Positions 1 to 8,424 are shown, counted from the stretch's first letter. The stretch is DNA of 64,000 bases from Solibacillus palustris (GCF_022549215.1 NZ_JAKZFC010000001.1:372001-436000); one strand, 5' to 3'. Notes: generated from the letters alone by a model not told the origin. A program made the numbers and translations.

Positions 1-74
1 AAAGTTAATACTATATGTCCCTAACCATTCTTCAAAATACTGGACTTTTTGTCGGTCTTTGTGAAGCACGTTAA

Positions 75-254
75 GTGTTAGTGCAAACTCATTTAATTGA
101 AGAGAAAAGAATAGAAGAGAAGCAAAGTGAAGTACCCGCAAAAAAAAATCAGCTAGTAGATGTAGTGTTGGAGAGAAAGGGGAGTCAGATGTTCTCAGTA
201 AGACGTGTACGATCGCCAGAAGATACGGCAAACATCATTGTACATAGAAAATAA
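75..254 (+). pseudogene. RadC-type (JAB domain) N-terminal fragment, copy 1
   Basis: An open frame from a GTG encodes about 59 residues and then stops. Its second half contains PAKKNQLVDVVLERKG and RRVRSPEDTANII, which matches the start of plasmid- or phage-type RadC/JAB proteins. The metal-binding JAB core is absent, so this is a truncated remnant. A second copy of the same sequence lies near 1825, with SPEDAANIIRDF in the equivalent place. The function of intact relatives is not settled, so none is claimed here. Family assignment is from motif memory, not a search. Confidence 0.5.
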
Positions 255-292
255 TTTGCATACAATCATTAAGTTGATACAGGAGCATAATC

Positions 293-640
293 AGAATTTT
301 ATTACAGAAGAGGTCGGATTATGGAGATTGGGGTTTACCTGGTGGAGCAATGGAACCAGGAGAGCCAATTGAAGAAACAATGATTCGTGAGGTAAGAGAA
401 GGGGCAGGAATAAGTATTAAAGAATTTGATTTTCTTTCTGTTTATATGGGGAAAAGAATGATGTACAAATATCCTGATGGTAACGAAGTGGTTTTCGTAA
501 TGTTTTTTTTGAAGTAAAAATCGATGAACAAGGAATACTGTTAAATGATGGTGAAACATTGGATTATCAAGATAAATACAATGAATGGTTCAACAAGATT
601 TTGATAATGTTGGAATTTATAGTGTTCTGTGAGTTATGAT
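293..640 (+). pseudogene. Broken NUDIX hydrolase
   Basis: The frame reads GDWGLPGGAMEPGE followed by ETMIREVREGAGI, which is a NUDIX box (G-x5-E-x7-REUxEExGU). One of the paired glutamates of the REUxEE core is glycine here, so metal binding should be damaged. A stop follows EVVFVMFFLK near 510. Similarity resumes in the next frame (NVFFEVKIDEQGILLNDGE), which marks a frameshift at the T-run around 505. No start codon with a ribosome binding site is visible, and the 5' end runs into the RadC remnant. NUDIX family is clear; substrate unknown; non-functional is inferred. Confidence 0.65.
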
Positions 641-664
641 ATACCATAATTTCCATATTTAGTG

Positions 665-670
665 TATAAT
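665..670 (+). promoter_or_regulatory. Candidate -10 box for the stalk-domain gene
   Basis: A TATAAT lies 33 bases before the TTG start of the 277-residue protein, within AGTGTATAAT. No good -35 box is visible 16-18 bases upstream. The same ten bases occur before the TPR gene at about 8666. Confidence 0.35.
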
Positions 671-703
671 ATAATTTAGAAACTATAATAGGAGTGATGA
701 AAT

Positions 704-1537
704 TTGGATAAAAAGATGTTTGGAAAAGTCAGAAAAGGTATTGCTTCAACGATTGTTGCTAGTCTTTTAATATTTTCACAAACGGCTGTATCTGAAGCTG
801 CTGTAGTATCGAAAAAAGTTGAGACTAGCCCACAAATTAAGATTCTAAATAATAATGTTCAAGTGTCTGGTAATGTTGGTCCAATCGTTATCGATGGAAC
901 TACTTATTTACCTGTGCGTTCCTTGTCGAATGTACTTAACAAAAATGTTCGTTGGGATGGACCAACTAAATCTATTTTTATTACGGATACAGTGGACCCA
1001 AATGAATCAAAGAATGAAATTTATAATTTAGAAAAATTTATTAAAACTCAGGAAGCTAAAATTACTGATTTTGAAAGTTCAATTAAATCCAAAGATACTA
1101 AAATTACAGAGTTAGAAAACTCAAGTAAATCCAAAGATGCAAAAATTTTAGAATTAGAAAATGCAATTAAAGCAAAAGATGCTAGAATTGCTGAATTGGA
1201 AAAGAAATCTAGTACTTCCCTAAAAGATTTACAAAATCAATTGAATAAAGACTACGATGATTGGAGTGATTTGGCATTTGATATTACACTCAAAGGAGAT
1301 AAGGATGATATTGATGTCGAAATCGAAATTGATTTAGGTAAAAATAGTTATTATAAAGAGTGGAATGCACTATCGGATTCAACAGTTAAAAAATTCATAA
1401 CTTATATCGTTGAAGATATTTGGGATGAATATGAAGATGCTGAAATCACGGGTGAAGTGATTGATATTGATGAAGATGATACATTAGTTACATTCTCTGG
1501 TAAAGATGAGAAATTGGAAAAATTTAAACGATACTAA
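704..1537 (+). CDS. Secreted stalk-domain protein with coiled coil
   Basis: 277 residues. The TTG start is chosen because AGGAGTG sits 7 bases upstream. Residues 1-33 form a signal peptide ending at SEA. Residues about 45-95 match the copper-amine-oxidase N-terminal 'stalk' fold, seen as IDGTTYLPVRSLSNVL then VRWDGPTKSIFI. Residues about 105-170 are a coiled coil built from a 14-residue unit repeated three times (KSKDTKITELEN, KSKDAKILELEN, KAKDARIAELEK), also visible as a 42-bp DNA repeat. The acidic C-terminal domain (about 175-277) is not recognised. It sits alone between decayed genes and may be recently acquired cargo. It is probably a cell-surface protein; no enzymatic role is suggested. 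Confidence 0.75.
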   Translation: MDKKMFGKVRKGIASTIVASLLIFSQTAVSEAAVVSKKVETSPQIKILNNNVQVSGNVGPIVIDGTTYLPVRSLSNVLNKNVRWDGPTKSIFITDTVDPNESKNEIYNLEKFIKTQEAKITDFESSIKSKDTKITELENSSKSKDAKILELENAIKAKDARIAELEKKSSTSLKDLQNQLNKDYDDWSDLAFDITLKGDKDDIDVEIEIDLGKNSYYKEWNALSDSTVKKFITYIVEDIWDEYEDAEITGEVIDIDEDDTLVTFSGKDEKLEKFKRY

Positions 1538-1824
1538 GAATAATGAGTAACTACCAACAATAGATATCGTGTACCAGGTTCACAAATAACTTTGATAATT
1601 ACCTGTAGTTTATGAAAATATAGTGAATGTTGTTAGTTGAGGGAAGTCCTTTGCGAGAGTAATCTTGCATGGGGCTTTTCTTTTGCGCTCCTTGCCTTAG
1701 CTCCTGTCGAGAGCCGTAACAACTCGACTTTCAAATGGTTAAAATAATTATGAAGCAATGTATTAATGCCTTTCATTCCAATATGGAGTAAAGGGCTATT
1801 TTTCATTTTGAAGGAGGAATTCAT

Positions 1825-2043
1825 ATGGAAGAAAAACAAAAGAATGTACCTGCAAAGCGGATTCAGCTAGTTGATGTGGTGCTGGATAAGAAAGGGTTCA
1901 TAGATGTTCGAGGGAAGACGCGTTCGATCGCCAGAGGATGCAGCTAACATCATTCGAGATTTCATCGGGGACAGAGACAGAGAGAAGTTTGTGGTGCTTG
2001 GGTTGTCGATGAAGAATGAGCCGTAGCTGCTACAGGTGGTGCG
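1825..2043 (+). pseudogene. RadC-type (JAB domain) fragment, copy 2
   Basis: The ATG has a good GGAGG 9 bases upstream. The frame begins MEEKQKNVPAKRIQLVDVVL and then shifts: the family sequence continues one frame over as VRSPEDAANIIRDFIGDRD, then FVVLGLSMKNEP followed by TAG. Related RadC-like proteins read through with NEPTALHV and continue to the JAB metal site, which is missing here. This copy is therefore broken by a frameshift, a stop and a 3' deletion. It resembles the fragment at 75-254, so the two bracket the NUDIX remnant and the stalk-domain gene. Confidence 0.6.
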
Positions 2044-2254
2044 TATTACAGAGAAAAAAATACAATGGGATTATTACTGTAATTTTCCATTACAACCAGT
2101 AAAGCCTTGTGAAATTGTAGAAGAAGTAAAAATCGAGGTAGATGAAATCCTACATTTACTTAATAAAATACAGGATGTAAAGCAACGAAGCATAATTCAT
2201 TATTACATTGCCTATTTAGTAAAAATAAGTATTAGGAAATTAGACGATTTTTAG
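2036..2254 (+). CDS. Short ORF of unknown function (doubtful)
   Basis: 72 codons from a GTG that lies inside the tail of the RadC remnant and in its reading frame, with no Shine-Dalgarno sequence. The product (KIQWDYYCNF... then IVEEVKIEVDEILHLLNKI) is acidic, probably helical and not recognised. It may be the tail of another deleted gene fused to the RadC fragment rather than a real gene. Confidence 0.25.
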   Translation: MVRITEKKIQWDYYCNFPLQPVKPCEIVEEVKIEVDEILHLLNKIQDVKQRSIIHYYIAYLVKISIRKLDDF

Positions 2255-2334
2255 TTGAACATTTGAATGTGGCACGTAATGGTAATCGCAAAAGAAATTA
2301 TTGAGGAGAACTCTATGTAGCTCTGGCTGTGTAG

Positions 2335-2546
2335 GGTATTTTTAAATATGAAGTAAAGAATGAACTTCCCCCATTTGATTTAGATTTAGTAGGTGATGCA
2401 AATAGTGAACAAGTTTGCCACCACCCATTCTGCCATCAATTCCTCCACAAAATCCATTCGTTACAGCGGAAGAAGCGGTGTTCAAGGCTGAACAAAATAG
2501 TCTATATGAAAACTATAAATGCACGTGGTTTCAAATTTTGTATTGA
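2335..2546 (+). pseudogene. Frameshifted remnant of an unrecognised gene
   Basis: One frame reads KYEVKNELPPFDLDLVGDAN, and after about 2415 a protein-like sequence continues in another frame as NPFVTAEEAVFKAEQNSLYE and ends at TGA 2544-2546. The join looks like a frameshift. No family is recognised. It belongs to the decayed patch that begins at position 1. The remaining sequence to 2731 is AT-rich and shows nothing else. Confidence 0.3.
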
Positions 2547-2731
2547 AAAATGCTCGTTATGAGTTAGTATTATTTTTTTGTATCCGGTGCATGAAATTTA
2601 AAATTTGAACATAAATCAAAAATTGAACGCAGTTTAAAAAAATGTTGCATTACCGAAAATAGTTAGATAAAATTAAAATAATCAGAAAATACAGAAAGTA
2701 GAATACGTGCATTAAGGGGGAATAATTAGAC

Positions 2732-3880
2732 GTGAAAGCTACTTTTTTAACAAATGAACATGACATGTTTCGTGAGGCACTTCGGAAAATGCTCCAAAAA
2801 GAAGCGTATCCGTATTACGAAAAATGGGAAGAAGAACGCAATATTCCACGAGAATTTTGGTTAAAGCTGGGTGAAAATGGTTTTTTACTTCCATGGGTGG
2901 ACGAACAATATGGTGGCTTAGGGCTTGATTTTTCTTACTCTATGATTTTAACGGAAGAATTAGAAAAAGTTGGGGTTGGTTTAGCCAGTGGCATCTGTTT
3001 GCATTCAGATATTGTAAGCCCTTACATTGAGGCGTATGGTACAGCGCAACAAAAACAAAAATGGCTGCCAAAGAGCGTTACAGGTGAATATATTTCTGCA
3101 ATCGCTATGACAGAGCCAGGTGCTGGTTCCGACTTAGCTGGCATTAAAACGAATGCGCGCAAAGACGGAGATTACTATATTTTAAACGGAGAGAAAACAT
3201 TTATTACAAATGGCATCCATGCAGATTACGTCATTGTTGTTTGTAAAACAGATCCCCATGCACAACCCGCGTATCGAGGGATTAGTTTACTCATCGTAGA
3301 AAATGGCGCACCTGGGTTCAAACGGGGAAAAAAGCTAAATAAAATCGGCATGCATTCGGGTGATACTGCAGAGCTTATCTTTGAAGATGTAAAAGTACCT
3401 GCCGAAAACCTGCTTGGTGAAGAAGGAAAAGGCTTTTATTACTTAATGGAAAAGCTGCAGCAAGAGCGTCTTGTCGTAGCACTTCAAGTTCAAATAGAAG
3501 CAGAGGTCATGCTGCAACTGACAATCAATTATGTGAAAGAACGGAAAGCTTTTGGTAGCAGGATTGCCGATTTCCAAAATACACAGTTTAAGCTAGCAGA
3601 AATGGCCACAGAGATCGACATGGGAAGAAACTATGTGAATACACTGACTGAAAAACATATGCACGGCGAAGATATTGTCAAAGAAGTATCGATGGCAAAG
3701 TGGTGGATTAGTGAAATGGCGAAACGAGTCGCAGCCGAATGCCTTCAACTTCACGGAGGCTATGGCTATATGGAGGAATACGAAATTGCTCGAAGATATC
3801 GCGACATTTCCGTGACGTCCATCTATGCGGGGACAACCGAAATTATGAAAGGCATTATCGCCAAAAAAATACTGTCGTAG
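2732..3880 (+). CDS. Acyl-CoA dehydrogenase
   Basis: 382 residues, typical family length, with a GTG start behind AAGGGGG. It is a FAD-dependent enzyme that oxidises acyl-CoA to trans-2-enoyl-CoA. The signature AMTEPGAGSD is at residues 125-134 and the C-terminal flavin signature LHGGYGYMEEYEIARRYRD at about 340-358. The usual catalytic Glu of the C-terminal YEGT motif is Ala (YAGTTE). The alternative catalytic Glu of isovaleryl- and long-chain acyl-CoA dehydrogenases is present as Glu245 in QQERLVVA. It opens a five-enzyme acyl-CoA operon, and the next gene starts 9 bases after its stop. Chain-length preference cannot be read from the sequence. Confidence 0.92.
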   Translation: MKATFLTNEHDMFREALRKMLQKEAYPYYEKWEEERNIPREFWLKLGENGFLLPWVDEQYGGLGLDFSYSMILTEELEKVGVGLASGICLHSDIVSPYIEAYGTAQQKQKWLPKSVTGEYISAIAMTEPGAGSDLAGIKTNARKDGDYYILNGEKTFITNGIHADYVIVVCKTDPHAQPAYRGISLLIVENGAPGFKRGKKLNKIGMHSGDTAELIFEDVKVPAENLLGEEGKGFYYLMEKLQQERLVVALQVQIEAEVMLQLTINYVKERKAFGSRIADFQNTQFKLAEMATEIDMGRNYVNTLTEKHMHGEDIVKEVSMAKWWISEMAKRVAAECLQLHGGYGYMEEYEIARRYRDISVTSIYAGTTEIMKGIIAKKILS

Positions 3881-3889
3881 GAGGTCTAT

Positions 3890-4474
3890 ATGAAACTCTC
3901 TGAGAAAAAAATCCTAAAGAAGAAAGAACAAATCTTATTATCCGCCATTACGATTGTAAATCGGAGAGGGTATGACGGTGCAACAATGGAAGAGATTGCT
4001 GCAGAGATGTTGATGACAAAAGGTTCATTATATTATTACTTTAAAAATAAAGGCGATTTAATGTACCAATGTCATAAACTTGTGCTCGCGCAAGCAACGC
4101 AAGAGCTTGAGGAGGAGTTACAAGGTGAGGGAACCGCGGAAGAAATTCTTCGGAAAATGGTCGCTACACATATCAACTATGCGGTGGAGGAAAAAGAAAC
4201 ATTCAACATGATTATCGAACCGAAACAAATGTTTAACCCTGAACAAATCGAACCTGTGCTGAAATTACGAAAGCATTACGCTAGTTTGTTTGACCAAGTG
4301 ATTGAAAAAGGTGTCTCTACAGGGGAATTTCATGTGGAAGAGCCGATTATTGTCCGAATGATCATACTTGGTGCAATGAACTGGATTCAACAATGGTATA
4401 GAGCGACTGGGAGATTGGCAAAGGAAGAGCTAAAACAGCATTTTGCAGAGTACATTATTAAACTACTGAAATAA
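3890..4474 (+). CDS. TetR-family regulator of the acyl-CoA operon
   Basis: 194 residues with GGAGGT just upstream. The N-terminal TetR helix-turn-helix spans about residues 10-56 (GYDGATMEEIAAEMLMTKGS then LYYYFKNKGDLM). The C-terminal helical domain should bind a small ligand. Placement between the acyl-CoA dehydrogenase and acyl-CoA synthetase genes suggests a FadR-like repressor relieved by long-chain acyl-CoA. That ligand is inference from Bacillus FadR, not visible here. No palindromic operator was recognised upstream of 2732. Confidence 0.85.
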   Translation: MKLSEKKILKKKEQILLSAITIVNRRGYDGATMEEIAAEMLMTKGSLYYYFKNKGDLMYQCHKLVLAQATQELEEELQGEGTAEEILRKMVATHINYAVEEKETFNMIIEPKQMFNPEQIEPVLKLRKHYASLFDQVIEKGVSTGEFHVEEPIIVRMIILGAMNWIQQWYRATGRLAKEELKQHFAEYIIKLLK

Positions 4475-4487
4475 AGGGGAGATTGAC

Positions 4488-5990
4488 ATGTTACTACCTG
4501 AATTATTCGGGAATTATGCGAAAAATCAACCGGACAAAGTGTTTACATCTTATAACGGACGTGAGTGGACGTATCATGAGTTTTATGAAAAGGCGAAACG
4601 AATCGCAGCTTATTTTCAAACAAAAGGGTATGAAAAGGAAGATATTATTGCGCTTTATTCATTAAACACTGATGTATTTTTAGTATGTTATTTCGGTTTA
4701 CAATTAGGTGGATTTACTGTAATGCCCGTTAATACAAAGCTTGCTGTACCTGAGGTGGAATATATTTTCAATCATTCAGAAGCAAAGTCTCTTATTTATG
4801 ATGTACGAATTGAAAATGTCATTAATGAAACACAGCATGTATTCCATGAAAAGCTAGCAATCGGTGGGGAGGATCAGCTTGGAAAAATTCTTGAAGACGA
4901 ATCACTCCACTTTTCACCTGTGCCATTAGGAGAACATGATACGTCCGTTATTATGTACACATCTGGAACAACAGGAAAACCAAAAGGAGTTATGTTGACG
5001 CATCGAAATATCATTGCGGCTGGGGAAGTTTGGTCAGAAGTAATGGATATTACGGAAAATGATCGGATGCTAGTGTCCACGCCATTATTCCATTGTGCGG
5101 CAGCCCATGTATTCGTTGTCCCAGTCACGTATAAAGGGGGCACAATTATTATTGAAGAGGCATTTTCTACTGACAAAACATTAGCTCTTTTACAAAATGC
5201 ACAGCCGACCATGTTTTTCGGTGTTCCAGCTATGTACACAATCCTGTTGAATTTGCCACATATAAAGGAAATTGAACTTCCAACATTGCGCTTGTTTGGT
5301 TACGGAGCTGCGCCAATGCCTTATGAAATATTGAAGAAATTAAAAGAAACATTCCCAAATATTAAAGTACAAAACTTATATGGTCAAACGGAAAATGCAC
5401 CTGCTGCTTCTTCTCTAAAAGACCATCATGCACTTAACAAAATCGGCTCAGTTGGTGAACCACTTCCACAAACGGAAGTACGAGTAGTCGATGAAAATGG
5501 AAATTCATTACCTATTGGGCAAGTGGGAGAAATCGTTGTTAAAGGCGCACAAGTCATGAAAGGCTATTTAAAAGATGATCAAGAAACAGCGCGCGCCATT
5601 AAAGATGGTTGGCTTTATTCAGGCGATTTAGGGCGATTCGACGAGGATGGGCTTCTGTATATTGTCGACCGCAAAAAAGACATGCTTATTCGAGGCGGAG
5701 AAAATGTTTATCCTGTTGAAGTTGAAGAGGTGTTATATCAAATCCCTGAATTATTAGAAGCCGCAGTAGTCGGTGTGCCGCATCCAGTGTACGGGGAAGT
5801 GCCGAAAGCATATGCGGTTTTGAAGGAAGGAAAATCATTGACGGCAGCCCAAGTAATGGACTATTGCTCAACACAGCTCGCGAAATATAAAGTGCCAATG
5901 GAAGTAGAATTCCTGAATGAATTACCTCGAAACGCTTCAGGTAAAGTATTGAAACATACATTGGGACCTAAAGAGAATATGAGTGTATGA
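4488..5990 (+). CDS. Long-chain fatty-acid--CoA ligase (AMP-binding)
   Basis: 500 residues. The ATG follows AGGGGAG with normal spacing. It activates a carboxylic acid with ATP to acyl-adenylate and then acyl-CoA. Visible adenylate-forming motifs in order are YTSGTTGKPKGVMLTH (residues about 155-170), LYGQTENA, the GWLYSGDLGRFDEDG loop, DRKKDMLIRGGENVYP, and the C-terminal catalytic lysine in PRNASGKVLK. Substrate is inferred from the fatty-acid operon; a medium-chain, aromatic or branched acid is possible. Its stop overlaps the start of a 42-residue membrane ORF. Confidence 0.9.
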   Translation: MLLPELFGNYAKNQPDKVFTSYNGREWTYHEFYEKAKRIAAYFQTKGYEKEDIIALYSLNTDVFLVCYFGLQLGGFTVMPVNTKLAVPEVEYIFNHSEAKSLIYDVRIENVINETQHVFHEKLAIGGEDQLGKILEDESLHFSPVPLGEHDTSVIMYTSGTTGKPKGVMLTHRNIIAAGEVWSEVMDITENDRMLVSTPLFHCAAAHVFVVPVTYKGGTIIIEEAFSTDKTLALLQNAQPTMFFGVPAMYTILLNLPHIKEIELPTLRLFGYGAAPMPYEILKKLKETFPNIKVQNLYGQTENAPAASSLKDHHALNKIGSVGEPLPQTEVRVVDENGNSLPIGQVGEIVVKGAQVMKGYLKDDQETARAIKDGWLYSGDLGRFDEDGLLYIVDRKKDMLIRGGENVYPVEVEEVLYQIPELLEAAVVGVPHPVYGEVPKAYAVLKEGKSLTAAQVMDYCSTQLAKYKVPMEVEFLNELPRNASGKVLKHTLGPKENMSV

Positions 5991-6111
5991 GTCAAGTACG
6001 ACGAGCAAGCCGGTATATTTCTTTGTACCAATTGGTTTTCTTTTCATGTTATTAGAAGTACTTTTACGATTTGTACGGAAGTCCGAAGAAGGAGGCGAAG
6101 TTGGATTATGA
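5983..6111 (+). CDS. Candidate 42-residue membrane protein between ligase and thiolase
   Basis: An open frame fills the gap exactly. GTG 5983 lies in the last codons of the ligase (GTGTATGA), and its TGA overlaps the thiolase ATG as ATGA. The peptide has a polar N-terminus (YESSTTSKP), one hydrophobic segment (VYFFVPIGFLFMLLEVLL) and a basic exit (RFVRK), so it would span the membrane once with the positive end probably inside. There is no strong Shine-Dalgarno for GTG 5983, so translation would rely on coupling. It could instead be the tail of a degraded integral membrane protein. Existence as a gene is inference. Confidence 0.4.
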   Translation: MYESSTTSKPVYFFVPIGFLFMLLEVLLRFVRKSEEGGEVGL

Positions 6112-7289
6112 AAAATGTATATATAATAGACGGAGCAAGAACAGCATTTACAGCGTTTGGAGGGTCATTTGCAAGTGTTGGGGCAACCGAACTTGGTGCG
6201 GCGACAGCGATTGAAGCGATGAAGCGTGCCGATATACAACCGAATCAAGTAGATCATGTTATTTACGGAAATGTAATTCATAGTAGTGAAAGTGCATCGT
6301 ACCTAGCGCGTCATATTGGACTTCATGCAGGTGTTCCTCAAGATGTTCCCGCCTTGACGCTCAATCGATTATGTGGTTCAGGGATGCAAGCCATTGTATC
6401 AGGAGCCCAGCATATTTTACTTGGTGAAGCACAAATTGTGTTAGCGGGTGGGGCAGAAAATATGTCGCAATCCCCATATGCGAACTTTGAACAACGGTTC
6501 GGTGGGGTGAAAATGGGTGCACTGAAATTTCAAGACATGCTGCAATCCACGTTAACTGATCAATATACAGGAAGCGGTATGGGGCTAACGGCGGAAAAAT
6601 TAGCTGAACAGTACGAGATTCCACGTGAAGAACAGGATGCGTTTGCCATTGAATCGAATCAACGCGCCGCACAAGCACAGCAAGACGGAATATTTGCGGA
6701 AGAAATTGTCCCAGTCGAAGTAAAAACACGCAAAGGTACCATCATTATAGATAAAGATGAACATATTAAACCACAAGTAAATACAGAAGGAATGGCAAAA
6801 CTTCGGCCTGCATTTAAACCAGATGGAACTGTGACAGCTGGTAATGCTTCGGGAATTAATGATGGCGCGGCATCCATTGTTATAGCGGGTGAAGATGCCG
6901 TACAAAATCACGGGTTAAAACCTTTAGCGCGCATTGTTTCTTGGGGAGTCGTTGGAGTGGACCCAACAATTATGGGCATCGGTCCGGTGCCTGCTATCAA
7001 GCAAGCATTAGAACGTGCGAACCTTACAATTGATGATATTGATGTATTTGAAGTAAATGAAGCGTTTGCCGCGCAATTTTTAGCGGTTGAAAAAGAACTT
7101 GGATTAAATCGTTCCAAAACAAATATCCATGGTGGTGCGATTGCGCTCGGACATCCTGTAGGTGCAAGTGGCGCACGCGTTTTATTGTCAGCAGCCTATG
7201 AACTAAAACGTCGTAACGAAAAATATGCAGTCGCGAGTTTATGTATCGGTGGCGGGCAAGGAATTGCGGTGGTAATTGAACATGCTTAA
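6108..7289 (+). CDS. Acetyl-CoA acetyltransferase (thiolase)
   Basis: 393 residues, normal thiolase length, with GGAGGCG upstream of the ATG. It interconverts two acetyl-CoA with acetoacetyl-CoA, or cleaves 3-ketoacyl-CoA. The nucleophile is Cys89 in NRLCGSGMQA, the active-site His is His349 in ALGHPVGASGAR, and the second catalytic Cys is Cys379 in SLCIGGGQG. The C-terminal NEAFA motif is also present. Together with the hydroxyacyl-CoA dehydrogenase it supplies the last two beta-oxidation steps. No enoyl-CoA hydratase is in this window, so that step must be encoded elsewhere. Confidence 0.93.
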   Translation: MKNVYIIDGARTAFTAFGGSFASVGATELGAATAIEAMKRADIQPNQVDHVIYGNVIHSSESASYLARHIGLHAGVPQDVPALTLNRLCGSGMQAIVSGAQHILLGEAQIVLAGGAENMSQSPYANFEQRFGGVKMGALKFQDMLQSTLTDQYTGSGMGLTAEKLAEQYEIPREEQDAFAIESNQRAAQAQQDGIFAEEIVPVEVKTRKGTIIIDKDEHIKPQVNTEGMAKLRPAFKPDGTVTAGNASGINDGAASIVIAGEDAVQNHGLKPLARIVSWGVVGVDPTIMGIGPVPAIKQALERANLTIDDIDVFEVNEAFAAQFLAVEKELGLNRSKTNIHGGAIALGHPVGASGARVLLSAAYELKRRNEKYAVASLCIGGGQGIAVVIEHA

Positions 7290-7389
7290 ACTACCAGTCA
7301 TTGTTTCTCCAATGTTTTTAGTGTCCACCCAATTTCCACTGAAAGCAACGGACTTACCAGCTTTTATGAAGGCGGGTGAGAGAAGTTGA
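7282..7389 (+). pseudogene. Nitronate-monooxygenase-like N-terminal stub
   Basis: A 35-codon frame begins at ATG 7282 inside the thiolase tail and ends at TGA 7389, overlapping the next start. It opens LKLPVIVSPMFLVS, which resembles the N-terminal FMN-binding strand of nitronate monooxygenase/2-nitropropane dioxygenase-like proteins. It then departs (TQFPLKATDLPAFMKAGERS). A near-complete internal deletion of such a gene is the simplest reading. A short coupling peptide is the alternative. Confidence 0.4.
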
Positions 7390-8225
7390 AGATAGGTGTT
7401 GTCGGTTCAGGAATTATGGGAAATGGCATTGCCCAAACATTTTCTATGGCCGGATATGATGTCATACTGAGTGACCTTAATGAGGAGGCACTAGTAAGCG
7501 CGCGTGAAGTCATTGCCATGAATATAGAAAGAGTATTAAAAAAGCAAGAAAGTACGCAGGGCGGACATGAAATTCTCCAACGGATTCAGTTTACTACGAG
7601 TAAGGGTGAATTAGCAGATGCGGATTTGATTGTAGAAGCCATTGTTGAAAATATGGAAATGAAAAAGGCAATTTTCAAAGAGTTAGATGAAATTTGTGAG
7701 CAAAAGACCATTTTTGCCTCTAATACTTCTAGTTACTCAATCACTGAAATAGGAGCTGCAACAAAACGCCCTGATCGTGTGTGCGGTATGCATTTCTTCA
7801 ATCCAGTACCGGTTATGAAGCTCATTGAAGTGATTCGAGGGGAGGCAACTTCGGATGAAACGGTCGCATGTATCCAACAGTTAGTAACGCACATGGGGAA
7901 AGAAAGTATTACGGTGGCAGATGCACCATTATTCGTTGTCAATCGTATACTCATACCGATGATTAGTGAGGCGATTTTTGTTTTAGATGAGGGTATTGCC
8001 ACTGCAGAAGATATCGATAAAGGGATGGTTTTAGGAACAAATCAGCCCATTGGTCCATTAAAGCTTGCGGATATGATCGGCTTAGATACGTTACTTTACG
8101 TTCAAGAGACATTGCTAAATGAAACTGGTGATTCGAAATATCGCATTCCACAATCACTGAAAAAGCTAGTACGCGCAGGGCATTATGGACGAAAAACAGG
8201 ACAAGGGTTTTATCGTTATACTTAA
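7386..8225 (+). CDS. 3-hydroxyacyl-CoA dehydrogenase (3-hydroxybutyryl-CoA type)
   Basis: 279 residues from a TTG start behind GGGTGAGAGAAG. It oxidises (S)-3-hydroxyacyl-CoA with NAD+ or NADP+, or reduces acetoacetyl-CoA. The N-terminal dinucleotide fold shows GVVGSGIMGNGIAQTF. The family signature runs through ASNTSSYSI and GMHFFNPVPVMKLIEVI, including the catalytic His of the HFFNP motif. The C-terminal domain ends GRKTGQGFYRY. The length is that of stand-alone short enzymes such as Hbd or PaaH, not the FadB fusion. Last gene of the acyl-CoA operon; a phased repeat array follows directly. Confidence 0.92.
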   Translation: MKIGVVGSGIMGNGIAQTFSMAGYDVILSDLNEEALVSAREVIAMNIERVLKKQESTQGGHEILQRIQFTTSKGELADADLIVEAIVENMEMKKAIFKELDEICEQKTIFASNTSSYSITEIGAATKRPDRVCGMHFFNPVPVMKLIEVIRGEATSDETVACIQQLVTHMGKESITVADAPLFVVNRILIPMISEAIFVLDEGIATAEDIDKGMVLGTNQPIGPLKLADMIGLDTLLYVQETLLNETGDSKYRIPQSLKKLVRAGHYGRKTGQGFYRYT

Positions 8226-8269
8226 TGGGTGAACTGTGTGTCTTGTGCCCTGTGCTACTGTGAGGATTC

Positions 8270-8418
8270 GTGCGATTTTTCGGTGTTTATGTGTGAATTT
8301 ATGCAAAATGCGTGCGGTATTTCAAATTTATGTGCGATTTTCGAGCATTTGCGTGCGAATTTTGAAAAATACGTGCGAATAACCATTTAATACCGATTAT
8401 ATGCGGGGATATGTGCGG
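8270..8418 (+). repeat. Phased ~20.5-bp repeat array, locus 1
   Basis: GTGCG cores (CGCAC on the other strand), some imperfect, begin at 8270, 8291, 8312, 8332, 8353, 8373 and 8413. The steps are 21, 21, 20, 21, 20 and 40 bases, so the array keeps two helical turns with one degenerate unit skipped. Between cores are TTTATGTG or AATTTTGAAAA-like fillers. The right end reads GGGGATATGTGCGG, whose complement CCGCACATATCCCC recurs at the end of the array at 63255. Confidence 0.8.
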
Positions 8419-8424
8419 TTAGGG

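Noticed and set aside
1633-1839. Minus-strand 68-residue ORF
   Set aside because: It covers the ribosome binding site of the RadC remnant, has biased composition and no start signals.
8269-8420. Insertion-sequence end at the repeat array
   Set aside because: No terminal inverted repeats, transposase or target duplication seen.
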